Assembly: GCA_964651445.1 (NCBI GenBank)
Contig: CAZYYW010000027.1
Coordinates: forward strand, 1 to 25,770
Reading direction: 5' to 3'
DNA length: 25,770 nt
From: GCA-2746365 sp964651445
GTDB taxonomy: Bacteria; Pseudomonadota; Gammaproteobacteria; SZUA-229
The notes under the pieces are model-generated. The model did not search any database and was not told where the DNA came from. It saw only the letters and a program-made list of their open reading frames with translations. Shown here one piece after another: positions 16,381-24,176 of this stretch. Position 1 is the first letter of the stretch, and every line of letters begins with the position of its first letter. The position numbers were made by a program, and so were the translations under genes.

Positions 16381-16403
16381 ACCAACAACGAATAACGAGC
16401 AAC
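16381..16403 (+). repeat. ACGA-type heptad repeat, copy near purF
   Basis: Reads as 7-bp units ACCAACA, ACGAATA, ACGAGCA. The 20 bp at 16384-16403 are identical to 18844-18863, in the same orientation, on the far side of cvpA-purF. It lies between the stops of the membrane-protein gene and purF. Confidence 0.65.
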
Positions 16404-16426
16404 CTCGTTTTTCAGAGAGACTCTGG

Positions 16427-17917
16427 CTATAACTGCCCGGCCACTACTTTGTTTTGCTGTTTGGCCAGATCATTTCGTTTGTCTGCCAAACGTTTGAAAT
16501 AAGCTTCATCTATATCTTGTGTCACATAAACGCCATCGAAGCAGGAACTATCAAAATTTGTTATCGCACTATTACCTTTGCGTACTGATTTAATCAGATC
16601 ATCAAGATCCTGATAAACTAACCAGTCGGCTCCGATTATCTCGGTAATTTCTTCAACCGTTCTGTTATGCGCAACAAACTCTTCATGCGATGCCATGTCA
16701 ATGCCATAGACATTCGGGTGCCGTACTGGCGGCGCAGCGGATGCCATATAAACTTTTTTAGCACCCGCCTCTCGTGCCATTTGCACAATTTGTTTAGACG
16801 TTGTACCGCGAACGATGGAATCATCAACCAACAGAACATTCTTACCCGCAAATTCCAGTGCAATGGGGTTTAACTTTTGGCGCACTGATTTCTTGCGTTC
16901 CTGTTGCCCCGGCATAATAAAGGTTCGGCCAATGTAACGATTTTTGATAAAACCTTCACGGTATTTAACATTTAGATGATAAGCCACTTCCAGTGCTGTA
17001 CTTCGGCTGGTGTCTGGGATGGGGATAACCACATCGATGTCATGATCGGGTTTTTCGCGCAAAATTTTCTGCACCAGTGTCTGCCCCATGCGCAGGCGAG
17101 CCTTATAAACCAAAACGCCATCAATAATGGAATCCGGACGAGCAAAATAAACGTATTCAAAAATACAGGGGGTCAGTACAGGATTCTGCGCACACTGCTT
17201 GTTATGTATTTCACCGTCTTCGCTGATAAAAATAGCTTCGCCCGGCAATAGGTCACGTACCAATTCAAATCCCTGCGCCTGTAATGCAACGCTTTCCGAG
17301 GCAACCATGTAATCGGTTCCCTGATCAGATTCGCGTGTGCCGTAACACAAAGGACGAATGCCGTACGGATCGCGGATTGCCAAAATGCCTTTACCCACCA
17401 CCATCGCAATCACCGCATAAGCACCACGGCAACGACGATGAAGACCTTCAACAGCGGTGAAAATTGCGTGATGGTCAAAATCTGGCTTGGCGATTATTTG
17501 CAGTTCATGAGCAAAGATATTAAGCAGAGCTTCAGTATCTGAATCGGTATTCAAATGTCTTAATTCAGTTTGAAATAATTCTTCTTTCAGTTGTTCGGCA
17601 TTGGTCAGATTACCGTTGTGCGCCAATGCAATGCCAAAAGGCGAGTTAACATAAAGCGGCTGTGCTTCTGCTGACGATGAAGTACCTGCGGTTGGATAAC
17701 GCGCATGCGCAATGCCCATTTTTCCCGGCAGCCGCTGCATGTGTTTTTTATAAAAAACATCACGCACCAGCCCGTTGCCTTTTTTCATGTAAAAACGGCC
17801 ATCTTCACAGGTTGTTATACCCGCAGCATCTTGTCCACGATGTTGCAAAACGGACAACGATTCATATAAATCGAGATTAACTGCGCTATGCGCAACAATA
17901 CCGGTAATACCACACAT
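16427..17917 (-). CDS. purF: Amidophosphoribosyltransferase
   Basis: First committed enzyme of purine synthesis: makes 5-phosphoribosylamine from PRPP and glutamine in the cytoplasm. The 496-residue length fits (E. coli 505). The N-terminal glutaminase begins MCGITGIVAH with Cys2 as nucleophile after Met removal, then LQHRGQDAAGI, GIAHARYPTAG and LAHNGNL. The phosphoribosyltransferase part shows PIPDTSRSTALEVA near residue 300 and the PRPP loop LLVDDSIVRGTTS near 360. The ATG at 17917 has AGGAA six bases upstream. It follows cvpA by 75 bp, the usual cvpA-purF order, and is the last gene of the long - strand block. A purine-operator search would be needed for regulation; I see no clear PurR site by eye. 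Confidence 0.97.
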   Translation of the reverse strand: MCGITGIVAHSAVNLDLYESLSVLQHRGQDAAGITTCEDGRFYMKKGNGLVRDVFYKKHMQRLPGKMGIAHARYPTAGTSSSAEAQPLYVNSPFGIALAHNGNLTNAEQLKEELFQTELRHLNTDSDTEALLNIFAHELQIIAKPDFDHHAIFTAVEGLHRRCRGAYAVIAMVVGKGILAIRDPYGIRPLCYGTRESDQGTDYMVASESVALQAQGFELVRDLLPGEAIFISEDGEIHNKQCAQNPVLTPCIFEYVYFARPDSIIDGVLVYKARLRMGQTLVQKILREKPDHDIDVVIPIPDTSRSTALEVAYHLNVKYREGFIKNRYIGRTFIMPGQQERKKSVRQKLNPIALEFAGKNVLLVDDSIVRGTTSKQIVQMAREAGAKKVYMASAAPPVRHPNVYGIDMASHEEFVAHNRTVEEITEIIGADWLVYQDLDDLIKSVRKGNSAITNFDSSCFDGVYVTQDIDEAYFKRLADKRNDLAKQQNKVVAGQL

Positions 17918-17992
17918 TTGAAATTCCTAAGGGTTTACTATCAGGGATTATAAAGAAGCCGTTAGCGCATTTCTATAAATAAGAAGTGCCCG

Positions 17993-18475
17993 TTAATAAG
18001 ATAAATTCAAGTCTTGCGGTATATAGTCCTGTAGCACCATTGCGGTGCTTTCAAACCACTGCAACAATAGTGATGCCTGCCACCACTGTGAATCAGGCAA
18101 TGGCGTCATGCCAGCAATAACCACAAAAACAATAATAATCAGTGCGCCACGGAGTACGCCAAACGCCACACCAAAGATCCGGTCGGCACCTGAAAGGCCG
18201 GTTTTTTTCACTAGCTGATTAACCAGAGTATTAATGATGGCACCGACAATGAGTGTCAGCACGAACAAGACACCAAACCCTATCGCCTGACGAACGGCTT
18301 CCGATTCAATGCTGGCAGGTAACACGGTAGCCAGTTTAGGTGCAAAGGTAACGGCTAACCAGATAGCGATGATCCATGTCGCCAGTGAAATGGCTTCTTT
18401 CACAAAACCACGCATCAGGCTGAACAAGGCAGAAAGGAGGATTACAATTATTACGACTACGTCTACAACTGTCAT
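17993..18475 (-). CDS. cvpA: CvpA family membrane protein
   Basis: A small inner-membrane protein (160 residues from the ATG at 18475; E. coli CvpA 162) named for its requirement in colicin V production and linked to envelope homeostasis. The start MTVVDVVVIIVILLSALFSL, then MRGFVKEAISL, is typical, with four hydrophobic segments (about 2-20, 27-45, 62-85, 100-122) and the conserved GADRIFGVAFGVLRG near residue 94. The frame also opens at a GTG at 18484, giving three extra residues; neither has a strong ribosome binding site. I prefer the ATG because family members begin with this wording. A candidate promoter lies just upstream (18505-18534). purF follows by 75 bp. Confidence 0.93.
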   Translation of the reverse strand: MTVVDVVVIIVILLSALFSLMRGFVKEAISLATWIIAIWLAVTFAPKLATVLPASIESEAVRQAIGFGVLFVLTLIVGAIINTLVNQLVKKTGLSGADRIFGVAFGVLRGALIIIVFVVIAGMTPLPDSQWWQASLLLQWFESTAMVLQDYIPQDLNLSY

Positions 18476-18504
18476 GAAGATCACATGTGTTTTTCTAAAG
18501 GGGT

Positions 18505-18534
18505 ATTATACGCTGTTGTGGTCGCTGAGAACAA
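18505..18534 (-). promoter_or_regulatory. Candidate promoter for cvpA-purF
   Basis: On - a perfect TATAAT (18505-18510) is preceded at 18 bp by TTGTTC (18529-18534). It lies 30 bp before the cvpA ATG. The -35 match is only partial (TTG), so this is moderately supported. It would allow cvpA-purF to be expressed independently of the genes upstream across the gap. Confidence 0.45.
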
Positions 18535-18581
18535 TCATGCTTATGACGATATTGACACTTAACGGACGCCCAAAAAACAGA

Positions 18582-18619
18582 CGTCCTTCGTTGTTCGTCC
18601 TTCGTTGTTCGTCCTTCGT
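18582..18619 (-). repeat. ACGA-type heptad array, left of gap
   Basis: On - it reads as alternating 7-bp units ACGAAGG and ACGAACA, five units plus ACG (38 bp, also describable as a 14-bp tandem repeat). Part of it (18596-18619) recurs exactly right of the gap at 18751-18774. Confidence 0.8.
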
Positions 18620-18650
18620 AAAAAACATACCCAGCAGTCATCGATAAAGC
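18596..18650. repeat. Left copy of the 55-bp duplication flanking the gap
   Basis: The last 55 bp before the Ns are identical to the first 55 bp after them (18751-18805). A 55-bp exact overlap matches a common de Bruijn k-mer size, so this is probably an assembly boundary, perhaps caused by a genuine tandem repeat. Confidence 0.9.
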
Positions 18651-18750
18651 NNNNNNNNNNNNNNNNNNNNNNNNNNNNNNNNNNNNNNNNNNNNNNNNNN
18701 NNNNNNNNNNNNNNNNNNNNNNNNNNNNNNNNNNNNNNNNNNNNNNNNNN
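18651..18750. other. Assembly gap of 100 Ns
   Basis: A run of exactly 100 undetermined bases between dedD and cvpA, a conventional length for a scaffold gap of unknown size. The true distance may be negative (overlap) or much larger. Confidence 0.95.
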
Positions 18751-18805
18751 CGTCCTTCGTTGTTCGTCCTTCGTAAAAAACATACCCAGCAGTCATCGAT
18801 AAAGC
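18751..18805. repeat. Right copy of the 55-bp duplication flanking the gap
   Basis: Exact copy of 18596-18650. It starts with part of the heptad array (18751-18774) and ends in the unique-looking segment that contains CAGCAGTCATCGAT. Confidence 0.9.
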
Positions 18806-18833
18806 GCATAGTTTTTAAGCCTTTACGCTTTTA

Positions 18834-18864
18834 ACGAAAAACGAACAACGAATAACGAGCAACG
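18834..18864 (+). repeat. ACGA-type heptad array, right of gap
   Basis: Four 7-bp units ACGAAAA, ACGAACA, ACGAATA, ACGAGCA plus ACG on +. It is inverted relative to the arrays next to the gap and shares 20 identical bases (18844-18863) with 16384-16403. Confidence 0.7.
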
Positions 18865-18904
18865 TCTCTTAATGCCCATTTTCGGACGCTCGATTGATGC
18901 TGTA

Positions 18905-19426
18905 TTAGGGATGATTAACAATAAATGCATCAATCTTCTTGGATTTTTTCAGGGCTTTTTTAATTTTTTCCAGTGCGTCGCGTTCCAATTCCGGGCCTAT
19001 TTTTACTCTGTAGTTGGTTTTACCTTTGACGGTGAACTTATCCACAAAAGCGGTGTGCCCTGCCTTACGCATTTTATTGCGCATTTTTTCAGCATTTTCA
19101 TTACTGCCAAATGTGCCTACCTGTAAAGCGAAAGCCTTAACCGGTTTTTTATGCACCGGTGTCTTATGCGCCTGCTTTGGCTCTGCCTGCTTTGGATCCG
19201 TCTGCTGCACTTTTTCCGGCTGCTTTTTATTTTGCTGCAAAGGCGTGGCAATGGGGTCTACTTTTTTCTGGCTTAACGGCGGAAACGCCGGTTTTTCTTT
19301 GATCTCGATGTCCTGCACATGACGAGATTTGTAACCGGCACCATCAAGCAAAGCCGGGATAAAAATCACCCCAAGCGTTACCAACACAATGGCACCGACA
19401 ATTCGTTGTTGTAAGGCAGCTTCCAT
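18905..19426 (-). CDS. dedD: SPOR-domain cell-division-associated protein (DedD-like)
   Basis: A 173-residue single-pass inner-membrane protein. A short N-terminus (MEAALQQRIVGAIVLVTLGV, then IFIPALLDG) gives one membrane helix at about residues 9-27. A periplasmic linker rich in Lys, Gln and Pro follows (about 40-97), then a C-terminal SPOR domain (about 97-173: FALQVGTFGSNENAEKMRNK, YRVKIGPELER). SPOR domains bind denuded glycan strands at the division septum, and DedD helps constriction in E. coli. The folC-dedD-cvpA-purF order is the same as in E. coli, which supports the name. It starts 77 bp after folC; a 420-bp repeat region separates it from cvpA. Confidence 0.9.
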   Translation of the reverse strand: MEAALQQRIVGAIVLVTLGVIFIPALLDGAGYKSRHVQDIEIKEKPAFPPLSQKKVDPIATPLQQNKKQPEKVQQTDPKQAEPKQAHKTPVHKKPVKAFALQVGTFGSNENAEKMRNKMRKAGHTAFVDKFTVKGKTNYRVKIGPELERDALEKIKKALKKSKKIDAFIVNHP

Positions 19427-19503
19427 TAATCGTTAATCTCTTGTTCACCGATAAGATCAGTTCTGTTCTTAAAAAGCATCTGGCTGTGAAGCATTTTCGA
19501 TGC

Positions 19504-20913
19504 CTAATTATTCAAATTACGTTCTGAAAAATATCGCATGGCGGCAGCCACTGTGTAGAACGAGCCAAAAATAATAAGCCGGTCATTGGCTTTTAGCTGT
19601 GACAATAAACCAGCACAGGCCGTTGTCACATCAGGCATCAAATGCACTGTTTCAGACAGCATTGTACACTGATTTAAGTCCAGCTCATGCTGATTTTCAA
19701 GGCTCATCACAGGCTTTTCCCCGGCAAAAATTTCTGCCGGTAAACGTTCATACAATACCTCTACCGACAATCCTCGCTCTGCTTCCTGCAATCCGCTAAA
19801 ACACCAACAATCAATATCTGCCGATACATTGCCCAATACACCGGCAATGTCCTTATCCGCTAGCATAGCGACAAGCGCCCAAGTTTTGCCATTGCCATCA
19901 TCTTTGCCTGCCGCGCTCGCTTTTAATTGCGATGACAGCGCCAACGCCGCCTGCGGATTATGCGCAACATCAACATAAACGGACGGCTGTGTATTGACTT
20001 GCTGAAACCGCCCATTCAGTTTGATATTTTTTAATGCGGTGGCAGCCACCGTTGCTAGATCAAACGCTGGTGCTAATGTTGTTTTTACTTGCAGTACCTG
20101 TAACGCAAGCATCGCACTCGCCGCATTTAATTTTTGGAATTCACCGACTATGTTGGGCGCAGGCAAATTGGGTATATCGCCATAACTGCTTTTCAATGCC
20201 CAGTGACCGGTATTGGCATCGGCACTGCTAATTTCAGCCGCGATAACATCAAACGCAGAACCGGCCAGTAAAAATTCGCAATTTTTTTTCTCTGCCTGAA
20301 CAACAACACTGTTTGGTGGCTTTTTATCACCACAGATAACTGGTTTATCGCGACGAAAAACGCCGGCTTTTTCAAAGCCAATGGATTCACGATTGTCGCC
20401 CAACCATTCAACATGGTCGATGGCAACGGAGGTTAGTATACTGACATCGGCATCCATAATATTGACTGCATCAAGCCGCCCACCTAAGCCTACTTCCAAT
20501 ACCACAAGATCCGGTTGCTCTTTATAAAACAGATCGATGGCTGCCAGTGTGGCAAATTCAAAATAGGTCAATTGCTGCTCACCTCTTGCCTGATCTATTC
20601 GTTCAAATGCTTCACATAAACGATCATCCGCAATCGGCTGCCCATTTATTTTGATGCGTTCATTGTAGTGAAAGATATGCGGCGAGGTGTAACAACAAAT
20701 TTTTAATCCGGCGGCTATTGCCAGCGTTTCCAATATAGCAACCACTGAACCTTTACCGTTGGTGCCAGCAACGGTAATTAACGGACAGTCGAATGAAGTG
20801 GGCAAAGATGCCTGCGCTAATACCTGACGAACACGCCCCAGACCCAGGTCAATTTCTTTTGGGTTCAGACTTTGCTGCCAATTTAGCCATTCATTGAGAG
20901 TGTTAAAACGCAT
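19504..20913 (-). CDS. folC: Bifunctional dihydrofolate synthase / folylpolyglutamate synthase
   Basis: Adds glutamate to dihydropteroate and then to tetrahydrofolate, an ATP-dependent Mur-ligase-type reaction in the cytoplasm. The P-loop ITVAGTNGKGSV is at about residues 46-57. CYTSPHIFHYNERIKING lies near 75, VVLEVGLGGRLDAVNI near 136, ILTSVAIDHVEWLG near 158, and DVAHNPQAA in the C-terminal domain near 317. At 469 residues it is longer than E. coli FolC (422), with the extra length seemingly spread through the C-terminal half. No clear ribosome binding site precedes the ATG at 20913. It lies between accD and dedD, its usual gammaproteobacterial neighbours, but a 182-bp spacer with composite repeat copy 2 separates it from accD. 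Confidence 0.95.
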   Translation of the reverse strand: MRFNTLNEWLNWQQSLNPKEIDLGLGRVRQVLAQASLPTSFDCPLITVAGTNGKGSVVAILETLAIAAGLKICCYTSPHIFHYNERIKINGQPIADDRLCEAFERIDQARGEQQLTYFEFATLAAIDLFYKEQPDLVVLEVGLGGRLDAVNIMDADVSILTSVAIDHVEWLGDNRESIGFEKAGVFRRDKPVICGDKKPPNSVVVQAEKKNCEFLLAGSAFDVIAAEISSADANTGHWALKSSYGDIPNLPAPNIVGEFQKLNAASAMLALQVLQVKTTLAPAFDLATVAATALKNIKLNGRFQQVNTQPSVYVDVAHNPQAALALSSQLKASAAGKDDGNGKTWALVAMLADKDIAGVLGNVSADIDCWCFSGLQEAERGLSVEVLYERLPAEIFAGEKPVMSLENQHELDLNQCTMLSETVHLMPDVTTACAGLLSQLKANDRLIIFGSFYTVAAAMRYFSERNLNN

Positions 20914-20965
20914 GTTGAAAAATTGATAACGGTAATAAAAGGGAGTGTTTTAACGACTGATTATA

Positions 20966-21023
20966 GGCAGAAGAAGACATCAAGAGAAAAATAATTTTGC
21001 CGCGAAGAACGCAAATAAACGCG
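20966..21023 (+). repeat. Composite intergenic repeat, copy 2
   Basis: GGCAGAAGAAGACAT at 20966-20980, a 19-bp AT-rich stretch, then CCGCGAAGAACGCAAAT from 21000 and on through AAACGCG to 21023. The second block starts 34 bp after the first, exactly as in the other two copies. It lies between accD and folC, opposite to the direction of transcription. Confidence 0.75.
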
Positions 21024-21095
21024 AAAAAAGCAGAATGTTTTTTGTTTTAAAGTCGCCATCGTGTCAAAAACTTACATCAAAACCGCAGACAACAA

Positions 21096-21971
21096 TTATA
21101 ACGTTTGTGTTGCAGGTTTATTTGATAGCATTAACACTAAACTAGCAATACGATCACGTAGGTCGCGGCGATCTACCACCATGTCAATGGCGCCATGCTC
21201 AAGTAAAAACTCGCTGCGTTGAAATCCTTCTGGTAATTTTTCACCCACCGTCTGTTCGATCACACGTGGCCCTGCAAAACCGATTAATGCTTTGGGTTCA
21301 GCGATATGGACATCACCCAACATTGCAAAACTGGCCGACACACCGCCCATTGTTGGATCGGTTAATACCGAAATATAAGGTATTCTATTTTTAGCTAGTT
21401 TTGCCAGTACTGCACTGGTTTTCGCCATTTGCATTAATGAAAATAGGGCTTCTTGCATACGCGCGCCACCCGAAGCGGAGAAACAAATGAACGGTATTTT
21501 TTCTTCCAGTGCTGCGGTAGCTGCCAGTAAAAAACGTTCTCCGACAACTGAACCCATCGAACCACCCATAAAACGAAAATCAAAAGCGACAACCACTACC
21601 GGTACACCTTTGACTTTTCCTTTTAAAGCGATCAGTGCATCTTTTTCACCGGTATTTTTTTGCGCTTGTAATAATCTGTCTTTGTATTTTTTGCTGTCTT
21701 TGAATTTGTATTTATCGAAGGGGCATAAATGTGCACCAAATTCTTCGGTCGGTGCATCATCAAGAAAAATTTGTAATCGCTTGCGACCAAAAACGCGCAT
21801 GTGGTGATTACACTTAGGGCAGACATCAAGGTTACGTTCCAGTTCGGCGCGATACAGTACCGCACTACAGGAAGCGCATTTGGTCCACAAACCTTCCGGA
21901 ACACCACGCTTGGTACTGCTGTCGGTTCTAATGCTCGTGGGCATTAATTTTTCAAACCAGCTTAAAGACAT
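21096..21971 (-). CDS. accD: Acetyl-CoA carboxylase carboxyltransferase subunit beta
   Basis: With AccA it transfers the carboxyl group from biotin to acetyl-CoA, giving malonyl-CoA for fatty acid synthesis. The 291-residue length is near the E. coli 304. The N-terminal zinc ribbon has Cys32, Cys35, Cys51 and Cys54 (CASC and CPKC). The crotonase-fold body shows FRFMGGSMGSVVGE, FSASGGARMQEA near residue 163 and DPTMGGVSASFAMLGD, then IGFAGPRVIEQT. The ATG at 21971 is preceded by AGGA eight bases upstream. It follows trpA after a 122-bp spacer with degenerate repeats and precedes folC, the common accD-folC pairing. Confidence 0.97.
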   Translation of the reverse strand: MSLSWFEKLMPTSIRTDSSTKRGVPEGLWTKCASCSAVLYRAELERNLDVCPKCNHHMRVFGRKRLQIFLDDAPTEEFGAHLCPFDKYKFKDSKKYKDRLLQAQKNTGEKDALIALKGKVKGVPVVVVAFDFRFMGGSMGSVVGERFLLAATAALEEKIPFICFSASGGARMQEALFSLMQMAKTSAVLAKLAKNRIPYISVLTDPTMGGVSASFAMLGDVHIAEPKALIGFAGPRVIEQTVGEKLPEGFQRSEFLLEHGAIDMVVDRRDLRDRIASLVLMLSNKPATQTL

Positions 21972-22003
21972 TCGTCAAATCCTGTATGTGCGTTTTCGGT
22001 AGC

Positions 22004-22058
22004 TATCTTCGGCAGCGATTTTCAGCAGCCGTTATCGTCAGCAATTATCATCAGCAAT
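22004..22058 (+). repeat. Degenerate tandem repeat in the trpA-accD spacer
   Basis: Two adjacent 13-bp units, TATCGTCAGCAAT (22033-22045) and TATCATCAGCAAT (22046-22058), differ at one base. Two more diverged units precede them (22004-22017 and 22018-22032), with the shared core TCAGCA or TCGGCA. It lies within the 5' leader of accD as read on -. Confidence 0.6.
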
Positions 22059-22093
22059 GGCCTGTTTCATTAAAGCTTTGCAATAAACAAACA

Positions 22094-22909
22094 TCATGCA
22101 TCCATAGCACTGCGCATAGCAAAAAGTATATCACTGATTTCTTTAATGATTATAGACCTTTCTGCTTCGGTTTTACCATCGTTTAAGGTCATTTTTTTAA
22201 CGATGACACTGCCAACAACCACCGCGTCTGAGCAAGCGGCTACTTTTGCAGCGGCGGTGGCGTCGCTGATGCCAAAACCCACGCCAATGGGTAAATCTAT
22301 AAATTGTCTAATTTCAGCCACTTTTTCTTCAACACTGGAAACATCCAGAGTGGCTGCGCCAGTAACGCCTTTTAGCGACACGTAATAAACAAAACCACTG
22401 GCAATTTCAGCGAGTTTTTTAATGCGTGGCTGCGTACTGGTTGGTGCCAGTAAAAATATCGGATCCAGCCCCTGTGATTTTAGTGCCGGCGCATATTGCC
22501 CCGCTTCAACCGGCGGCATATCAACGGTGATGACACCATCAATACCACAGGCAGAGGCTTTTTGTGCAAAGGTCTCATAGCCCATGACTTCGATTGGGTT
22601 GAGATAGCCCATCACTACCACCGGCGTTTTATCGTTTGTTTTGCGAAATTCAGCGACCACGGCAAACACATCATGCAAACTGGTATTGTGCAATAAGGAG
22701 CGCTCTGCGGCTGCCTGTATCACCGGCCCATCCGCCATTGGATCAGAAAACGGTGCGCCCAGTTCGATAATATCGGCACCGGCTTCGACCATGGCATGCA
22801 TCAACGGCAAGGTGATTTCGGGTGTCGGGTCGGCAGTCATTACATAGGGAATAAGCGCGGTTTTAGATTGTTGCTTTAACGCTGCAAAACAAGTGGCTAG
22901 CCGGCTCAC
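22094..22909 (-). CDS. trpA: Tryptophan synthase alpha subunit
   Basis: Cleaves indole-3-glycerol phosphate to indole, which passes to TrpB. The TIM-barrel landmarks are clear and in the canonical numbering: Glu49 in ADIIELGAPFSDP and Asp60 in MADGPVIQAA. LLAPTSTQPRIKKLAEIASG (near residue 135) and FVYYVSLKGVTGA follow, and VGFGISDATAA lies near 210. The 271 residues match the family (E. coli 268). The start is GTG at 22909, overlapping the trpB stop by four bases (GTGA), with GAAGG in the trpB end as the ribosome binding site, so translation is coupled to trpB. No anthranilate-branch genes (trpE, trpG, trpD, trpC) are in the window. Confidence 0.97.
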   Translation of the reverse strand: MSRLATCFAALKQQSKTALIPYVMTADPTPEITLPLMHAMVEAGADIIELGAPFSDPMADGPVIQAAAERSLLHNTSLHDVFAVVAEFRKTNDKTPVVVMGYLNPIEVMGYETFAQKASACGIDGVITVDMPPVEAGQYAPALKSQGLDPIFLLAPTSTQPRIKKLAEIASGFVYYVSLKGVTGAATLDVSSVEEKVAEIRQFIDLPIGVGFGISDATAAAKVAACSDAVVVGSVIVKKMTLNDGKTEAERSIIIKEISDILFAMRSAMDA

Positions 22910-24162
22910 AATTCAATGCCTTCGATTTTGGCAATGGTGTTGATATCTTTGTCGCCACGACCAGACAAATTAATAATAATCCGTTGCTCCGGTTTCATGG
23001 TCGCTGCTAATTGCATACCATAGGCGACTGCATGGCTGGATTCCAGCGCGGGAATAATGCCTTCGATACGAGTCAGCGTATGGAACGCTTTAAGCGCCTC
23101 GTCATCCGTTGCAGCTACATAATTGACTCGACCTATATCTTTTAGCCAGGAATGTTCGGGGCCAACACCGGGATAGTCCAGTCCGGCTGAAACCGAGTGT
23201 GTCTCAATAATTTGACCATTTACGTCTTCCATTAAATAGGTGCGATTGCCGTGCAACACGCCCGGACTGCCAGCACATAAGGGCGCAGCATGTTTGCCGC
23301 TGTCAAGACCCAAACCACCGCCTTCAACGCCATACATGGCAACGCTTTTATCTTCCAAAAATGGGTGGAACAGCCCTATGGCATTGGAGCCGCCGCCAAT
23401 ACAGGCAACCAGTGCATCGGGCAGGCAGTTACATTGTTGCTGCATCTGCTGTTTTGCCTCGCGACCAATAATGGTTTGGAAGTCACGCACCATCGCAGGA
23501 TAAGGATGCGGCCCTGCCACCGTACCGATGATATAAAAAGTATCATCAACATTGGTAACCCAGTCGCGCATGGCTTCATTCAACGCATCTTTTAGGGTTT
23601 TTGAACCCGACTCGACGGCGACCACTTTAGCGCCCAGCAATTTCATGCGATACACATTGGGTGCTTGGCGAACAATATCTTCAGCCCCCATATATACAAC
23701 ACATTCCATGCCGAAACGTGCCGCCACGGTAGCAGAAGCGACGCCATGCTGACCGGCACCGGTTTCAGCAATAATGCGTTTTTTACCCATCATTTTCGCC
23801 AACAAACCCTGACCGATGGTGTTGTTAATTTTGTGTGCGCCAGTGTGGTTTAAGTCTTCGCGTTTAAGAAATATCTGCGCGCCACCAACCTGTTGTGTTA
23901 ATCGTTCAGCGAAATAAAGCGGGCTAGGACGGCCAACATATTGCGCTAAATCTTCATCAAACTGCGCCTGAAAAACTTTATCGGTTTTTATTTTTTCATA
24001 GGCATCACGCAATTCATCCAATGCCTGCATTAATGTTTCTGAGGCAAAAACACCGCCGTAAGGGCCAAAGTGACCATATTCATCGGGCATCGCTGAGTAA
24101 TCCACAGCATCGGAATTGGCTTTTTTGGAATTGGTTTTTGCTGAGTTATCTATCTGTGTCAT
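22906..24162 (-). CDS. trpB: Tryptophan synthase beta subunit
   Basis: PLP enzyme that joins indole and serine to tryptophan. The PLP lysine is Lys111 in REDLNHTGAHKINNT, the phosphate-binding loop GGGSNAIGLF is near residue 257, and GLDYPGVGPEHSWL and SGRGDKD near the end are standard. It is 418 residues, somewhat longer than E. coli TrpB (397), because of a polar N-terminal extension of about 20 residues (TQIDNSAKTNSKKANSDAVD) before the conserved DEYGHFGPYGGVF. Translation may start later, but no better internal start is visible. It follows trpF by 14 bp and overlaps trpA by four bases, making trpF-trpB-trpA a tight unit. Confidence 0.97.
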   Translation of the reverse strand: MTQIDNSAKTNSKKANSDAVDYSAMPDEYGHFGPYGGVFASETLMQALDELRDAYEKIKTDKVFQAQFDEDLAQYVGRPSPLYFAERLTQQVGGAQIFLKREDLNHTGAHKINNTIGQGLLAKMMGKKRIIAETGAGQHGVASATVAARFGMECVVYMGAEDIVRQAPNVYRMKLLGAKVVAVESGSKTLKDALNEAMRDWVTNVDDTFYIIGTVAGPHPYPAMVRDFQTIIGREAKQQMQQQCNCLPDALVACIGGGSNAIGLFHPFLEDKSVAMYGVEGGGLGLDSGKHAAPLCAGSPGVLHGNRTYLMEDVNGQIIETHSVSAGLDYPGVGPEHSWLKDIGRVNYVAATDDEALKAFHTLTRIEGIIPALESSHAVAYGMQLAATMKPEQRIIINLSGRGDKDINTIAKIEGIEL

Positions 24163-24176
24163 AACAATATTTATGT

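Larger units (their letters stand above)
18485..18904. other. 420-bp intergenic region containing repeats and the sequence gap
   Basis: Between dedD and cvpA no credible gene is present. It holds a candidate cvpA promoter (18505-18534), an ACGA-type heptad array on - (18582-18619), the gap of 100 Ns (18651-18750), a second piece of the same array (18751-18774) and a + orientation array (18834-18864). Open frames through the gap carry undefined residues and are not genes. Confidence 0.8.

Noticed and set aside
16413..16425. CAGAG/CTCTG hairpin after purF as a terminator
   Set aside because: The stem is only 5 bp and on the purF strand it is followed by A rather than T residues.
18495..18809. 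Open frames crossing the sequence gap, with repeated Thr/Arg/Asp/Glu-rich words
   Set aside because: They pass through undetermined bases, and their repetition comes from the 7/14-bp heptad array and the 55-bp duplication. The 14-bp unit is not a multiple of three, so coding is unlikely.
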